Assembly: GCF_040954645.1 (NCBI RefSeq)
Contig: NC_092809.1
Location: 68,523,141-68,587,140, forward strand
Length of the DNA stretch: 64,000 bases
Direction of reading: 5' to 3'
DNA from: Diabrotica undecimpunctata
Lineage: Eukaryota; Arthropoda; Insecta; Coleoptera; Chrysomelidae
The translations under genes were made by a program, and so were the position numbers. Below are positions 32,319 to 47,150 of this stretch, one piece after another; the stretch's first letter is position 1, and each line of letters begins with the position of its first letter. The notes beneath the pieces are model-generated. The model worked only from the letters and a program-made list of their open reading frames with translations. It ran no database searches and was not told where the DNA came from.

Positions 32319-32826
32319 CAACTGGGTACCAGCGTGGAATCGGACTAGGCATGGTGGCACACCATACTAACCTTTTCAAAAGTGGGAATAGATATACGGA
32401 GAGGTAAGACAAACAGAATGGACAAATGTAGCTACAATCTGGACTCACAGAATCCTTCTTTCACAACTCACGTGGTAACAACTCAAAGATTTCAGAACAA
32501 AGCGAAACAGAACGCATAGAAATGACTCAACTATAAAAATGTAAACAAAAAAAAATTGCATGCTCACTCTCAAAATGCATAGGGTATTTCACCTATAACC
32601 AATATCATGAACAAAGCGGAATAAAACAAAACATATCTACAAATCATTATTTGAGACCAAATGCTCGCATTCAATCGAAACAATATAATTAAGATATTAT
32701 TATTTGAAATTTCATAAGTAATATAAAGCAAAACATACTAGTGTTGTCACCAAGATACAAAACAGATAATTTACTGCGTAGTCGTTATGAGACCTAACAC
32801 AATAAAACACAAAAAAAAATAATGTT

Positions 32827-32998
32827 ATCGTTTGTTCGGAAGCGTAGAGTCTTTCATCTATGACTTAATCCACGAATAACATAAGAATAATAATACAATC
32901 GTATCATTAACGCCATAAAATACAAAATACAAATGTGTCATCGTTTGTTCGGAAGCATAGAGTCTTTCATCTATGACTTAATCCACGAATAACATAAG
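32827..32998. repeat. 59-bp direct repeat, two copies
   Basis: 32827-32885 and 32940-32998 are identical except for one base (GCGTAG against GCATAG); the start-to-start distance is 113 bp. Confidence 0.9.
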
Positions 32999-33262
32999 GT
33001 AATAACGCAGCGCGTCATTATAGACACATTTAGAAATACACAAATAAAAGGAAAGAGTTACTAATAGTTCAAAATTGGGTACATTAAAGTTCTACAAAGA
33101 CAAGCCTTAATAAGTTTACTGGGAAAGGTAGACATCAGAATTTCTGTAAGACACATCTATATTTAGAAACAAAAAAAGGCTGATGTTTAGTTATTAGTAT
33201 GACAACTAGAATTTGTGATAACTAACGTGTATCATCCGCCTATAATAGGGACAACATTGGTA

Positions 33263-33314
33263 GGTCAACTTCGGGTAGGGTCAACTTCGGGTAGGGTCAA
33301 CTTCGGGTAGGGTC
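33263..33314. repeat. 16-bp tandem repeat, 3.25 copies
   Basis: Unit GGTCAACTTCGGGTAG, repeated perfectly three times plus GGTC. GC-rich compared with its surroundings. Confidence 0.95.
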
Positions 33315-33986
33315 TAAATAATTCTAGATTACATAACTAAACAGGTATTGGAGAACTAAAAAAAGTTTCCTGACGCGGGAGGCTGTTATTCTAGATTTAT
33401 TACTGAAATACAATTATGAATGGCTTATCATTCCGACGAGTCAACTAGCGGGAATCCGCTTACTTCATCCCTAGCCTTCCTCAGTGTCTGGCCATTCAGA
33501 ATATAGGATGTTAGACAGCAATAATCTTTTCAAACATTATTTTGGGGGGTTTCGAATAGAGAGTCGAAATTCGAAGGTCTTCACACTAAGAGTAAAACTT
33601 AGGCAAATGAACAGATACTATAATGAACTATCATTGGTAACTAGACAGAGGAATCTTGATATCTTTGGTATAGATACCAAAAAAATTACTTGGATTTATA
33701 AATCCGTAAAATAAGACAAATTGAATTTTGTATCCACTTGAAGACAACTAAAGGTATGTACAATTTATTGTAATATAAACTAACATAAGCATAAAAATAT
33801 CACATTCTACTAAGGCATTCTAAAAATAAAATGAGATTAAATTTTGCAAACACCCTTAAAATCAATATAGGTTCTTGGTCGGGGTAGCATAAACTCAAGA
33901 TCTCGATCAATACAAAATAGAAAGAAAATGATACCGAAGTAGAATAAGATAAGATAAAAATAAAATTTATGTCGAAAAGAAATACG

Positions 33987-34090
33987 ACATATATACATAT
34001 ATACATATACATATATACACATATATACATATATATACATATATTTATACATACACATATATACACATATATATACATATAGACATATTG
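33987..34090. repeat. (TA)n/(TACA)n complex microsatellite
   Basis: Alternating ATATAC, ATACAT and ATATATAC units. The Tyr/Ile/Val/Cys-rich minus-strand frames here are translations of the repeat, not genes. Confidence 0.9.
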
Positions 34091-36740
34091 AACACAATAA
34101 ATGATCAATATTATAATAATAAAAAGTAAAACAGTTCAACGAACTGGGGTGCGAGCCAAACTGAGTTGCTCTGGAGATCGACGTGCGGAGTCTCCTACAC
34201 TACTTCCAGAGGCTCGTCTCTTTGCGACAACATCTGAGATACACAAAATTATTAATTGGAATAGGGATAAGTCCACTAATCCACTTGACTATAGCAGGAT
34301 GCTCCCTGGCTAATAGTCAACACCACCGACATAAAACAAGGGTTGTCGAGACAGCTCAAAAAAAAATTGAAACGTGTCAACTTCCTGAAGGGAAAGAAGC
34401 ACAAAGGGACAGATTTGCCGAAGCAAAGTGGTATTCAATGTACTAAGTACTAGGGTATCAGTGCTGTACTGACCCCACGCCAAAAAAATTTGGAAAGGAA
34501 ACGAATCCTCTCCAGGATAAAGTTCGCGTTAGCGCAACTCTTCCTGTATACGGCCACGGAGGGATTGAATAGTCGCTGGAGAAGGTAGCAAAGATTAAGT
34601 ACGCAAAGGCGTAAAGGGAATCAACTAAAAAATTAAAAATTAAGAATGGACTAAACATTTTAGAAGAAAGGCAGGATGGCCAATAGTTCCATAAGAATAT
34701 CCTCTGGGATTGATCACAGCGGAAAATTTCCAAGCAAGAAGACTTCCAGAAGGACAAAAGAAGAAAATAAATCCAAACCGTTAATACACAATCTTGGAGA
34801 AGAAGAAAGAAAATGGGTTTATGGCATACAAACCATAATCGATACACAAACAGTTTAGTCTAAAACTGTTGTTTCCAAAAGAAACAAAAACAAATCATAA
34901 GAGTCTTCCACGAAACAAAAACTTACGATAAGACTTAAAAGGAACGGAAGAATCATTATAGTCTTCCAAAGAAATAGAAAAATATTACAGTCCATCGTCA
35001 ATAATAAAAAAAATCATGATGTTGGATGTAACACACCATAACAATAAAAAAGGTTGAACAGTAAAACATTTTTGACACCTAATTGAATCCAATATGGTCG
35101 TCATACAAATCACAAAGAAATGTTTACCATTCTTTAGCAGAACTTAAACAGAGTCAAAATAATATAAACTTTTAATTCTCAGTGGGTCATTTACGGTAGT
35201 ACCAGAACTATTTCAATTGTTAAACAAACGTGGTCTTAACGTCGACATAAAGATAAAAGATAAATTCACAATAGGCGGCAGTGGGTTGTTTCACCTCTGT
35301 ATATACAAAGAGTCACAATAGACAACAGCAAACTACTTCAACCTCACTTGTACCATATCGTGAACACAAGATAATAAATGAAAGCTTTTGAGCCTTAGCC
35401 AAAAGTCTCAAAGCAAAAAGATATATGTGGTCTAATAAACTATTAGAAGACCGCAAAAATGTCAACGACAAAAAAAGAAAGCTGCTGCTTATACAACAGT
35501 CTGACATCACACAAATAACTCAAGATACAATAATACAGGTCACGTGCCTGTACGTCCTACAGGACATCTCGAGAAAAAAAAGGTAAAACCACAAATAACA
35601 ATAAATTCCAGTACCAAAAACATACTTCTACTACATCTGACCACACAAAGACATAAAATTAACATAACAGAAGGAAAATAACAATATTTCCGCTCTATAT
35701 TCTCAACAAAGACGCCTTAGGCAGAGAGAAACGAAGTCATATCATTACTTCCTTATACATGCAAAACAAAAGAACCATGGACTGTAAAATATAGAAAGCA
35801 TTTTCCTTTTCAGGAAATAAAGTTTTCTTTTCAAAGTACGAAAAAGTTAAACTATGAAAAAATAAATTTTTAAAATAAACGAAAACAAATTAAAAAGAAA
35901 ATTTAACAGATAACAGATATTATATCAAAAACACCCAAAAAAGTATTCTGCAAAAATCCAGATAACACATTTTAAAATTACGTAGGTCGGGACAGCCTGT
36001 ATATAGGTATAATTCCCAACAGTTTGCCGCAAATAAAAACCATGAATCAAGGTTAAGAAATAAAATTCACTTAATTGATTTTTCAAATAACGAACGCTAA
36101 GTGCCATTTCGTTTATTTAAAATAAACACATTGAGGAATATAATTATTATGCTTCTATAAACAAAAGACTGAACTGCAAAGAAAAAGAATTGAGGACTAT
36201 ACAAATTGTCGAGACATATTAGCCGGAATAATTTCAAGGTTTCACTCAATCTAAACACTAAAAAAGAACGACGAAATATTATATTACTTACAAACGCTTC
36301 TAAGAAAAGGCCAGCGTTTAGATACCAAATCAATTATTTCATGAACGTAAACAAAATTTCTAACATGGAATGTTTATTTTTTAGACGAGTCTGTAAATAC
36401 ACAAATTAATATCGTTCGCATTAAGAATACCGACAAAAAGAAATTAAGCAGTGAATGTTTACATCACATCATTCCAAATACGTTTTATTTTGATCTCAGA
36501 AAATAGACGGAAATATTTCTACGTAATTTTACGAAGACTAAAAAAGAATACATATAAATACTTTGCAAAAAATTCTAAAATAGTAGCAGTGTTGATTTAA
36601 TGAAAAATTGGATAAAACAAATACACAATTTAACCAAAAAAAATGGTTCAAAACATACAGACTTAATTAACCACAGATACAGGGGGGTACAAAACAACTA
36701 ATAATATTGAAAACAACTGAAGATACAGGAATATTCAAAA

Positions 36741-36821
36741 GCCCCACACGCTGGGCGACATTTTGTAACGAAGGTACAAATGGAGCAAATCTAATACATG
36801 CCACACGTCGAGGCGCCATTT
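36741..36821 (-). other. duplicated primer-binding-site region
   Basis: Minus strand: GTTACA (LTR end), AAA, then TGGCGCCTCGACGTGTGG (36818-36801). Sixty bases further a second junction-like GTTACAAAA is followed by TGTCGCCCAGCGTGTGGGGC (36760-36741). The proximal copy is in the working position; the second is an internal duplicate of the LTR edge plus PBS. Confidence 0.6.
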
Positions 36822-37935
36822 TGTAACGCTGCCGTATTACAATAATATTACAAGGCCAGAATCGCTCGTTGTCGAAGAGAATAGGGCGGGGTTATAGAAA
36901 CTATATCGTATTTTAAATTCAAGCACAATTAGATAATATGAAATTATTATTTATTATTGGACGCCACCCCTGGTTTATCCTCGAAGGGGAAGAGCAAAAA
37001 AAAATTAAGATTTATTGAAAGTTTACAAGAAAACTATTCTTTATTATTTCTTAGTAATGAACAAAAAGAAAACATTAAATGTTACGTCATCCCAAAGGGA
37101 TTCCAAAATATTATTTTATGTTAACATTATCATAAACAAAAAATCTTTGTATCGTATTAAATTAAGAATTGGTTATAAAGAAAATGAATGTATATATATA
37201 TATTAACCCCAAATTTCGAAATTTGTTTACATTGAAAATAATATAGTTATTTATCAACTAGGAACAATGAAGAAAATAAACCTTTAAATTAAATTAGAAC
37301 ACTTCACTATATTTTCATTTTTTTTGAGTTCATAATCATTTCTGTTGTCTTGAAAGTAGGTATAATAAAAATTGGTACAACCTTAATCTGCTCTGTTTCT
37401 CTTCTTATTTAATCAGTCACCAAATTGATTCAGCTACATACTATATCAAATCACCACCATCCTAGATAAGAGGGGTTAGGGATTCCATAAAAAGATACTG
37501 CTACTTGCTACTGGGCCATGATCTGGAATAACTCCATAGCAATACTATCTTGCGACGAGTATTAGAAATATAATATCAGCATTATAGCCTCTCCAATAAG
37601 GGTCTAAAAAAATAAATATCTATCTGAAATATGGACAAGAAAAGGATTTATTTGCTCACCTCTGAATTGAGACCCACTTTATAAAACACGTCTTAACGGT
37701 TGGACGGTCTTAACAGAAAAGAGCGAAGCGCTGTCATGGCGCCTGAATCTGGAAATTGGGCGTGAGTGACAAGTTGAAAAATATGCTCATCTACCGGATA
37801 TATTTGGGAATTACAGAAGAATCCTTGAGTCGGCTACAGGTAGGTACTTGACAGATAGATGGGGCTATTAGTTTTATTTAAAAAAAAATTATTGAAATTT
37901 ATAATGATTTTCTTTTATCTTTTGAAACGGTTACA
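36822..37935 (-). repeat. 5' LTR (1114 bp)
   Basis: Partner of the LTR at 31188-32300. Transcription would start in this LTR on the minus strand; no clear TATA box was assigned. Confidence 0.92.
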
Positions 37936-37939
37936 TTAT

Positions 37940-40660
<2,721 letters not shown>

Positions 40661-41768
40661 TCCTAAAAATGTCCTTTTAATCAATTTCTATCTAGAGCCC
40701 ACAGAGAAACATCGGCTCAGTGTCAGCAACCCCTTGAATTGGGAGTCTTACGTTGCCATTCAGGTTATATGTTAAAAACCTCACCACCACCGTCCCACCA
40801 AATTAACCATATTGTTTATTATATATGTATTAACCAAATGTAAACATCCAACCATATTCTTTTTTAACCTTAGTCAAAACTTAATCTTTACGTTTTCATT
40901 CACTAAAGTGGTAATACTCATTCCAGGTAAATACACTGTTGATGGATTTTTTAGTTCAAAAACGTTCTGTTGTAATGTAGTCCGAAAGGATCTTTTTAAT
41001 TATATACCTTTCATAAACGGGTTTTTAAATAAAATTTTGTGATTATAGTATACAGCAAATTACAGGAATTTTATTTTCCTTGTGCAGTTTAAACTCTAAG
41101 AGCGTATGCGTGCTAATGGAAAGTTGTATTATATTAATACAAACTCAAACAAATTACAAGTCAAACCATTAGTAGTGAAAGTAGAATGTATAAATACGTC
41201 GAACAACAACAACAACAGGCGCTATCGAAAAAACCACATAGCTAAACTGAGGCCTATGTTTAGTAGTGGGCGCGTATATGTTCATAATAATGACTATTAC
41301 ATAAGTTAGTCTAGGATAAGTTGTAGTAGAACTATCATTTGATGTTTCGTTATTGATGGTTCAATTCGTTTGGTTTGAAATTTTGAAGTGAAGCTTCTAT
41401 ACTGGGTTGTATTAGTTTTTCTCTAAATCAAAATACTGAGGCGAGCGTTATAAAAGTAGGGCCACGAAATAGTAGGAAGAGTTTATTTACGCGACAAGGA
41501 GAGTCCATTATACAGCATGTAAACTATAAACAAGTATACTAACTAGCAGCTGTTTTATGTAGTTAGAAATATTTGGTTTTCCAAGTTTTTGTTTTTATTC
41601 TCGGATAGCGCCTGAAACGTCCGTATGAAGTTACCTTATTATTACTTCCTATGGCGGAAAAATATTAGATTTCACGTTCAGAGCTTCTACATCAGTTGCT
41701 CTGTTGAGTCTTATAAAAATTAAATAGGTATAAGCGAATAGTAGAGGTACTACGCGTGAAATTAAATC
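40661..41768. other. no clear gene; possible LINE 3' end
   Basis: At about 41245-41300 the plus strand reads AAACTGAGGCCTATGTTTAG, resembling the GGCCTATGTTCA-type end of insect LINE ORFs. The rest has no known motif. Three CAA repeats lie near 41205. Confidence 0.3.
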
Positions 41769-41772
41769 TTAA

Positions 41773-44214
41773 CCCTGAACTACTATCGTGTATTTACACC
41801 CACATAACTCCTGCCGTGTGGTCATAGATGAAGTGCTTATCTATTCTTTGGACATAGTACAACCCTCTGAAGTGAATGTGTTTTGGAGATGGTTCAATGA
41901 CATTCTGTGCAAAATGTGGAATGTTTGTTATCCTTACCTTTAAGTGCACAAGTAGCATTTTCTTACAACTGACCTTTCTTGTCTAGTCTGTTCTTAATGA
42001 GTAATTTTATTTTTTAATGCTTTAAAAATTACCAAGCGTAATTCTTTAGACAAATTTGGCATTAAAAATCTTACTTCTAAATGTTCATTTATAAGACTGA
42101 TTCCCAGCTCTTGAATAAAATCTGATCGATTTTTTCTAACCCCAGGATTAGCTGCGTGAAAAATAATGTGACTGTTTACTGTAGCAACATTCATTATGGA
42201 ATACCAAATTACTAAAATTAATCGATGGCATCTTAAACATATAAGTGTTTAAGTGAACGATAAAGTACACATTTTTGATCAAGTGCATCAACGGTCCCTT
42301 TCGACGAAATTGTAGAAAGCTATTGTATTGGGTTTTTTACTTTCCTGGTCAAAAGATTTATCGTAATGCATGGAGAACAACATAATTACACTTTTATTTT
42401 CTTAGGGACATATGATTTATTTGTATTGTCTCGTGTAAAACCAAATAAACACTTTGTGTTTTTTTAGTTTATCAACTAGCTCTATTGAAGTGAACCAATT
42501 ATTAATAGTGACATTTCGGTTAATATTTGTAATTGGTTCCACTAAAGCATGTACTGATCTTGTAGGTATGGATAGCTTTTGGGGATAAGGCATCCTTTGT
42601 TTTATCTATATACACAAAAGCATTTACGAAATAATGTGTTTTTACGTCACATAAAGACATGGTCTTGACTTGACTGGTTTGACTTTCATGTACATTCTAA
42701 AAGGGCGTCTACCTCTACCCAACCAGCATTTCGTCCACTGTAACATATTCGGAGCAGGTGTAGTTTGCTATACTGTTAAATACGAACCAGTTAAATAAAT
42801 AGGACACCGCTGCAAGTCAATCTCAATTGGCCTTCTTTTGCCCTCTTATTTCATGATTGTCAAATCTTATTGCTGTGAGTAGAAATAAGAAGCGTTCTTT
42901 TGACATTGTAGAACGGAAAATTGGCCTACCTAAAACACTTGAAAAATGAATGAAGACGAAAATAATGAATCGACATTCTCATGATTAGACGTTAGTACAC
43001 CTGAAAGGTATAGAAGACTTAAAAAGGCCTTAAGTTCACCTTCATTTAGGTGATCGACAAATGTACAGGTATCCCCATAATTCACACTGAGTTATGTAAC
43101 TTTTTCATTTGTGTACCTACTCTAGAATAGAGGCCAACATGTCAGGACCAGGAAGTGACCAGGATTCAAGTGGATTAAATGGATTTGTTTCTAAGGCAGG
43201 TCCATGAAGACCAGAAAGGTGTGTAATAATGTTCTGCACGTGAGTTTTTGATGGTACCAGAGCATTTTTAGCCCACTTCTATCTATTCCGTCCATAGTGT
43301 TACGATAGATAATGACGTGTCATATGACTCAAAACTGTAAACATATTTATTACTAATATCTTTTCTATTCAAGTATTTTCTAGATCGTAAATATACCTGC
43401 CGGCAGAAACCTCTAGAGGTATGGGTCCCCCTACGATATAAAAAAACCTGTTTACATTGATGGAACTTTGATGCTTTGGGATGGAAGGTCATCGATTTAT
43501 CGCCGGGATTCCAGAACTAACGGCATTTTATATTTAAAGAAGACACTCTGCTGAAAACAGTTAGTTAGTTTTTGAATATCGCGCCGCGTTTTAAAATGTA
43601 ACGCACGTATTATAATAAATTATATAATTATTAGTGTAAGATAAATTAGTAATAAAGACTTTAATAAATTTGTAACTGTTATAAATAGAACCTTTAATAA
43701 TAAATAAAAACAATAAATTAGAATAATAATAATACTACAATAGTAAAAATTTGTTTTATTATTAGATGCTGTTTCACATTCGTCGCTTGATAAGCCACTT
43801 ACGTCAATTTCTGAATCTGTGTCGTGATCCGAGTATTCACTTTCACTGCCAGTGATACAGTTATGTTAATACAGTCACTATAAGTGTCAATATTCTCGGT
43901 TGGTTCCGCCAGGGTTTCGAGAAAGTCAAAAACATTATCACTTGTCACTGTACTCCCGCTAATTCCTAAAGTCATTTTAATGTATTATCTTCAATAATAA
44001 TATCGTAACTACTACGGTGGGGTCAAATTTAACCGGAACTCAGCAGCACGTGTGCACTATCCTACTGATCGTTTGCTAATAAGCGGCATGCTAAACTATG
44101 TACTCAATTGGGAGAATACATGGAATAACAACGTCGTCTGCCAAATTGCCTATGAGTAGCTCACGAAATTTCAAGTACTGGGGCCAAATTTGACCCCACG
44201 ATAGTAGTTCAGTC
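41773..44214 (-). mobile_element. piggyBac element with both ends
   Basis: TTAA at 41769-41772 and 44215-44218 flanks the element. The ends are inverted: CCCTGAACTACTATCGTGT on the left, GACTGAACTACTATCGTGGG on the right when read inwards; 16 bases (CTGAACTACTATCGTG) match. At 2.44 kb it is near full length for piggyBac and it carries the remnant of the transposase on the minus strand. The two ends look like an ordinary TTAA-targeted insertion. Confidence 0.9.
41990..43980 (-). pseudogene. piggyBac transposase pseudogene
   Basis: A start ATG near 43976 is followed by an acidic N-terminus (MTLGISGSTVTSDNVFDFLE, then ESEYSDHDTDSEIDVSG). Downstream: KWAKNALVPSKTHVQNII, a DDE core with TVDEMLVG (first Asp) near 42740, MSLCDVKTHYFVNAFVYI, NVTINNWFTSIELVDKL near 42490, ILLSSMHYD-like text, and WYSIMNVATVNSHIIFHAAN near 42180, ending at 41994. 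It is disrupted by several stops (for instance in VG*R*TPF) and frameshifts. The C-terminal Cys-rich finger was not found. Confidence 0.85.
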
Positions 44215-44218
44215 TTAA

Positions 44219-44578
44219 CTGTCCTTTCTATATCTTTAGTTACTTGTTTAGTTTGAGTATAAGTAACCATTCACAAAATATTCTTACCGAGGTGACTCGA
44301 TATGTCGTGAAATGCCATTTTAGATTCCCCATGTCTTTCTGATTAACCGTCTGTTGGCCTTGAAAATCGTAGAAGGCATAGATTTAGGTATTAATCTGAA
44401 TTTGGTTTCGAACACTTCGGGTTTCTAAGTTTTTATTTTTAATTTTTAGTTTTTAAGTTTAATAATTATTTTTTAATTTAAAAGTTGCTTGGACCTAATA
44501 CCATGCTTGCAGGTAAATAAAAAATACAGGTAAATAATAGAAAAATTAAGACAATGAAAACGATAAGATCATATGGAT
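44219..44578. other. no gene seen
   Basis: AT-rich spacer between the piggyBac element and the next LINE. Confidence 0.4.
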
Positions 44579-45500
44579 CTCTTCTTCTTCTTCTTCGTCT
44601 AGCCATTCACGTCCACATCTGAACATAAGCCTCTTCAAGTCTTCATTTCCATTGTTTTTTATTGTACGCTACTTGTAGCCAATTTTTCCCGGCAGTCCTT
44701 TTCAGATCATTTGTCCATCTCATAGGAGGTCTGCCTCTGGGTCTTTTGTGTTGGTATGGTCTCCAGGTTAAAATTGATCTGTGCCATTTGTTTAGATCGC
44801 TCCTAGCTACATGTCCAGCGTATTCCCATTTCAACTTTAATGATTTTTGCACCACATCGGTGACTTTGGTTTTCTGTCTTATCCATGTGTTTGTTTTCTT
44901 GTCCTTAAGTGATATACCTAACATTGCTCTTTCCATCGCGTGTTGAGTGACTCTAAGTATATTCATATTCTTTTTTGTGATTGTCCATGTTTGTGCCGCA
45001 TAAGTTAATATCGGAGTAATGCATGCATCAAAAACTTTAGATCTAAGATGTAATTAAATTTGTTGATTTCTGAGTATATAGTTCAGTTTACCGAATGCTG
45101 CCCAAGCTAACTTTCTTCTTCTTTTTATTTCTTCAGTTTGAATTTTCCTATTTAGTATTATTTTTTGTCCTAAGTATATATATTCTTCAACTTTTTCTAT
45201 AACTTTATCGTTTATTATTGTCACGGTATCTTCGGAGTGCATGACTTTTGTTTTGTTTAAATTCATTTTCAGTCCTATTTTAGAAGATTCGGTATGTAGT
45301 TCTAAAAGCATGGTTTGCATTTCTTGTAGGTCAGTAGCTATCAGGATTATGTCATCTGCAAATCGTAGATTACTGAGGTAGCGGCCATTGATGTTTATTC
45401 CCTTATATTTCCAATTTAGGTTTTTAAAAACGTCCTCCAAAACTAAGGTGAACAGTTTGGGTGATAAGGTATCTCCCTGTTTGACTCCCCTGTTTAATGG
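44579..45500 (-). mobile_element. 5'-truncated RTE-like LINE with (GAA)n tail
   Basis: Minus strand codes for RGVKQGDTLSPKLFTLVL, LRFADDIILIATDLQEM (motif C, FADD), IGLKMNLNKTKVM, EYIYLGQKII and LAWAAFGKLNYIL, then in another frame AMLGISLKDKKTN, WEYAGHVARSDLNKW and KRPRGRPPMRWTNDLKR. The 3' end runs into GAAGAAGAAGAAG (44579-44592), a microsatellite tail like those of RTE-type elements. It starts abruptly within RT near 45495. It is related to, but distinct from, the family at 20-22 kb. Confidence 0.85.
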
Positions 45501-46247
45501 TATGAATACAAGTATGTAAAGTTGGATAAAAACCAAATACTCCAGATATATTTAAGATAGATACATAATAAAAATATTTAAGATACATATCAAATAGATT
45601 TAAGATATATATCAAAGAGTTAGAATCAAAATTGGTTAGAAGGATCTTCTATACAAAGACGATAGAGAAAAATATGCAGATAACTTTTAGTACTAAATAC
45701 AAAATCTTGCTATTAGTAAAAATTCATTGTCCGAAAATTCGCATCATAATTAAAGATCTCAAATTTTACCTAGGCGTACATCTACTTTAATAAAGTTAAC
45801 AAAATAAATAATATCGTTTACTTAACAATAAAGTCATCATTAAAAACATTTCCAGTTTAAACTAATAAAATAAAAAGGAATTTTAAAAACGTACAAAATT
45901 CCCGTACTGTGCATTTATCTTCATATTTCGAAATAAAAATATTATTTTAGATATTTTAATGAGGCAAATACTAGAGAAATGCTTCAGGATAATAAGATGC
46001 TTACAGGGTTTATTTGCGCCTAATTGGAAATGTAAATGATTACCTATTCTCTTTTATTTGTGACAATTATTGCAGACTTATAGCAACTACCTCAATTTTT
46101 AATGTTTTATAACATTGTAAGTATATCATTGTTAGTTATACACTTGAATAAGTCTTTTTTGGTGATGTAAACCTTTGTCATTTTATCAATTACAGTAGCT
46201 TAATATATTTTTAGTCATACAAGTACACAAAGCATTCCATAACATGA
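45501..46247. other. no gene seen; short degenerate repeats
   Basis: At 45545-45615 ATTTAAGATA-type words recur four times. Otherwise AT-rich without recognised features. Confidence 0.4.
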
Positions 46248-46429
46248 TATACAGATTGAACGAATTTAAAACGGAACATACAATTTAATATATGTCTGTT
46301 TGAACTGCATTTGAAATAGTGGACCAATATAAAACTTGGACAAAAATAAATCCATACCCGGTGATAGACATTGTATAAAATATCGTTCAACTATCTGTCT
46401 CCTTTAAAGGAAAGAGGAGCTTGCGTAAT

Positions 46430-47150
46430 AGTCGGAGAGATAGAGCCGAAATTTTGAACTGATGAGCAATATGACATTTCTCTATTGGAATATATTCATT
46501 GTAACTGGGTTAAGACTTTGCCTTGCAGGCGGATGCCCCTCGTGGTACAGGGGGTGGCTATACAGGGATGAAGTTGTAATTTTTTTCGGAAAAATTAACG
46601 ATCGATAATATGGCTGAAAATTTGCCCAGAGTAAGATCTTGGTATAACTAGACGAAATCCCAAAGGGCGGACGCGAGAGTGGATACATAAGGAGTGGCGG
46701 ACAGGGGTGAAATTGCAATTTTTTGGGGAAAAATTAACGATAAGTAATATGTCCGCCATTTTCATGGTTCATTATTTAGCCCCTAAAAACTCTAAATCCA
46801 AAAGAGCGGACAGCTGGGTTGGTACAGAGAGCCATAAAACGGGGTCAAATGTACCACTTGCCTGCGCATTTTAGGTTTCGGTAACAATTTTCAAACTGAT
46901 TTTATTATGATATTTTTATACCGATTGATTTGAAAATTTGTATGCTCACTTCTGTTACTATTCTGAAAAGCGTCAAGTAGAGTTTTCCTCAAAATTTTCC
47001 AAAAAAATTTCCGTAAATGAAAATTTTCGTAATTTTTTGAGGTAAAATCTAATTTGTAGAATCCTTTCGATTTTCTGTCAGTTATACCATGATTTTTTTC
47101 CAAAAATTTTCAAACGATTTTTCCGATAAGAAAAAAAATTAAAAAAACTT
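46430..47150 (+). repeat. left arm of long inverted repeat
   Basis: Reverse complement of 48352-49086. The frame at 46482-46718 (-) exists in both arms with only a few changes, but it has no recognisable domain. Since it is simply repeated with the arm, I do not call it a gene. Confidence 0.85.

Larger units (their letters stand above)
32301..36821 (-). other. interior of the LTR element, non-coding
   Basis: No frame longer than about 130 codons and none resembling gag or pol. It includes a 59-bp direct repeat, a 16-bp triple repeat and a TA/TAC-rich microsatellite. The frames at 34101-34446 (+) and 34458-34847 (-) have no recognisable motif. The large non-coding interior matches the definition of a large retrotransposon derivative. 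Confidence 0.6.
31188..37935 (-). mobile_element. non-autonomous LTR retrotransposon (LARD-like), young
   Basis: Two direct repeats of 1113 and 1114 bp (31188-32300, 36822-37935) bound a 4.5-kb interior. Each starts TGTAAC and ends GTTACA. TTAT flanks both sides (31184-31187, 37936-37939), a 4-bp target duplication. On the minus strand a primer-binding-site-like TGGCGCCTCGACGTGTGG (36818-36801) lies 3 bp after the right-hand LTR, and a purine tract (GTGGGGAGGG) lies just before the left-hand LTR, so the element reads on the minus strand. The interior has no gag, protease, RT or integrase frame that I can see. Because the LTRs are almost identical, the insertion looks recent and must have used enzymes from another element. 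Confidence 0.9.

Noticed and set aside
33800..34139. Tyr/Ile/Val/Cys-rich frames of about 100 codons
   Set aside because: Translations of the TA/TACA microsatellite.
34458..34847. 129-codon minus-strand frame in the LTR element
   Set aside because: No gag/pol motif, hydrophobic low-similarity text; in an element where no coding part is otherwise kept. Treated as chance.
32301..36821. Search for RT/integrase in the LTR interior on both strands
   Set aside because: No YxDD box, zinc-binding HHCC or protease motif found in any frame given.
46482..46718. 78-codon frame (minus) and near-identical frame at 48794-49030 (plus)
   Set aside because: They are the same sequence in the two arms of the inverted repeat. 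No domain, no start context; identity follows from the arm duplication rather than coding selection.
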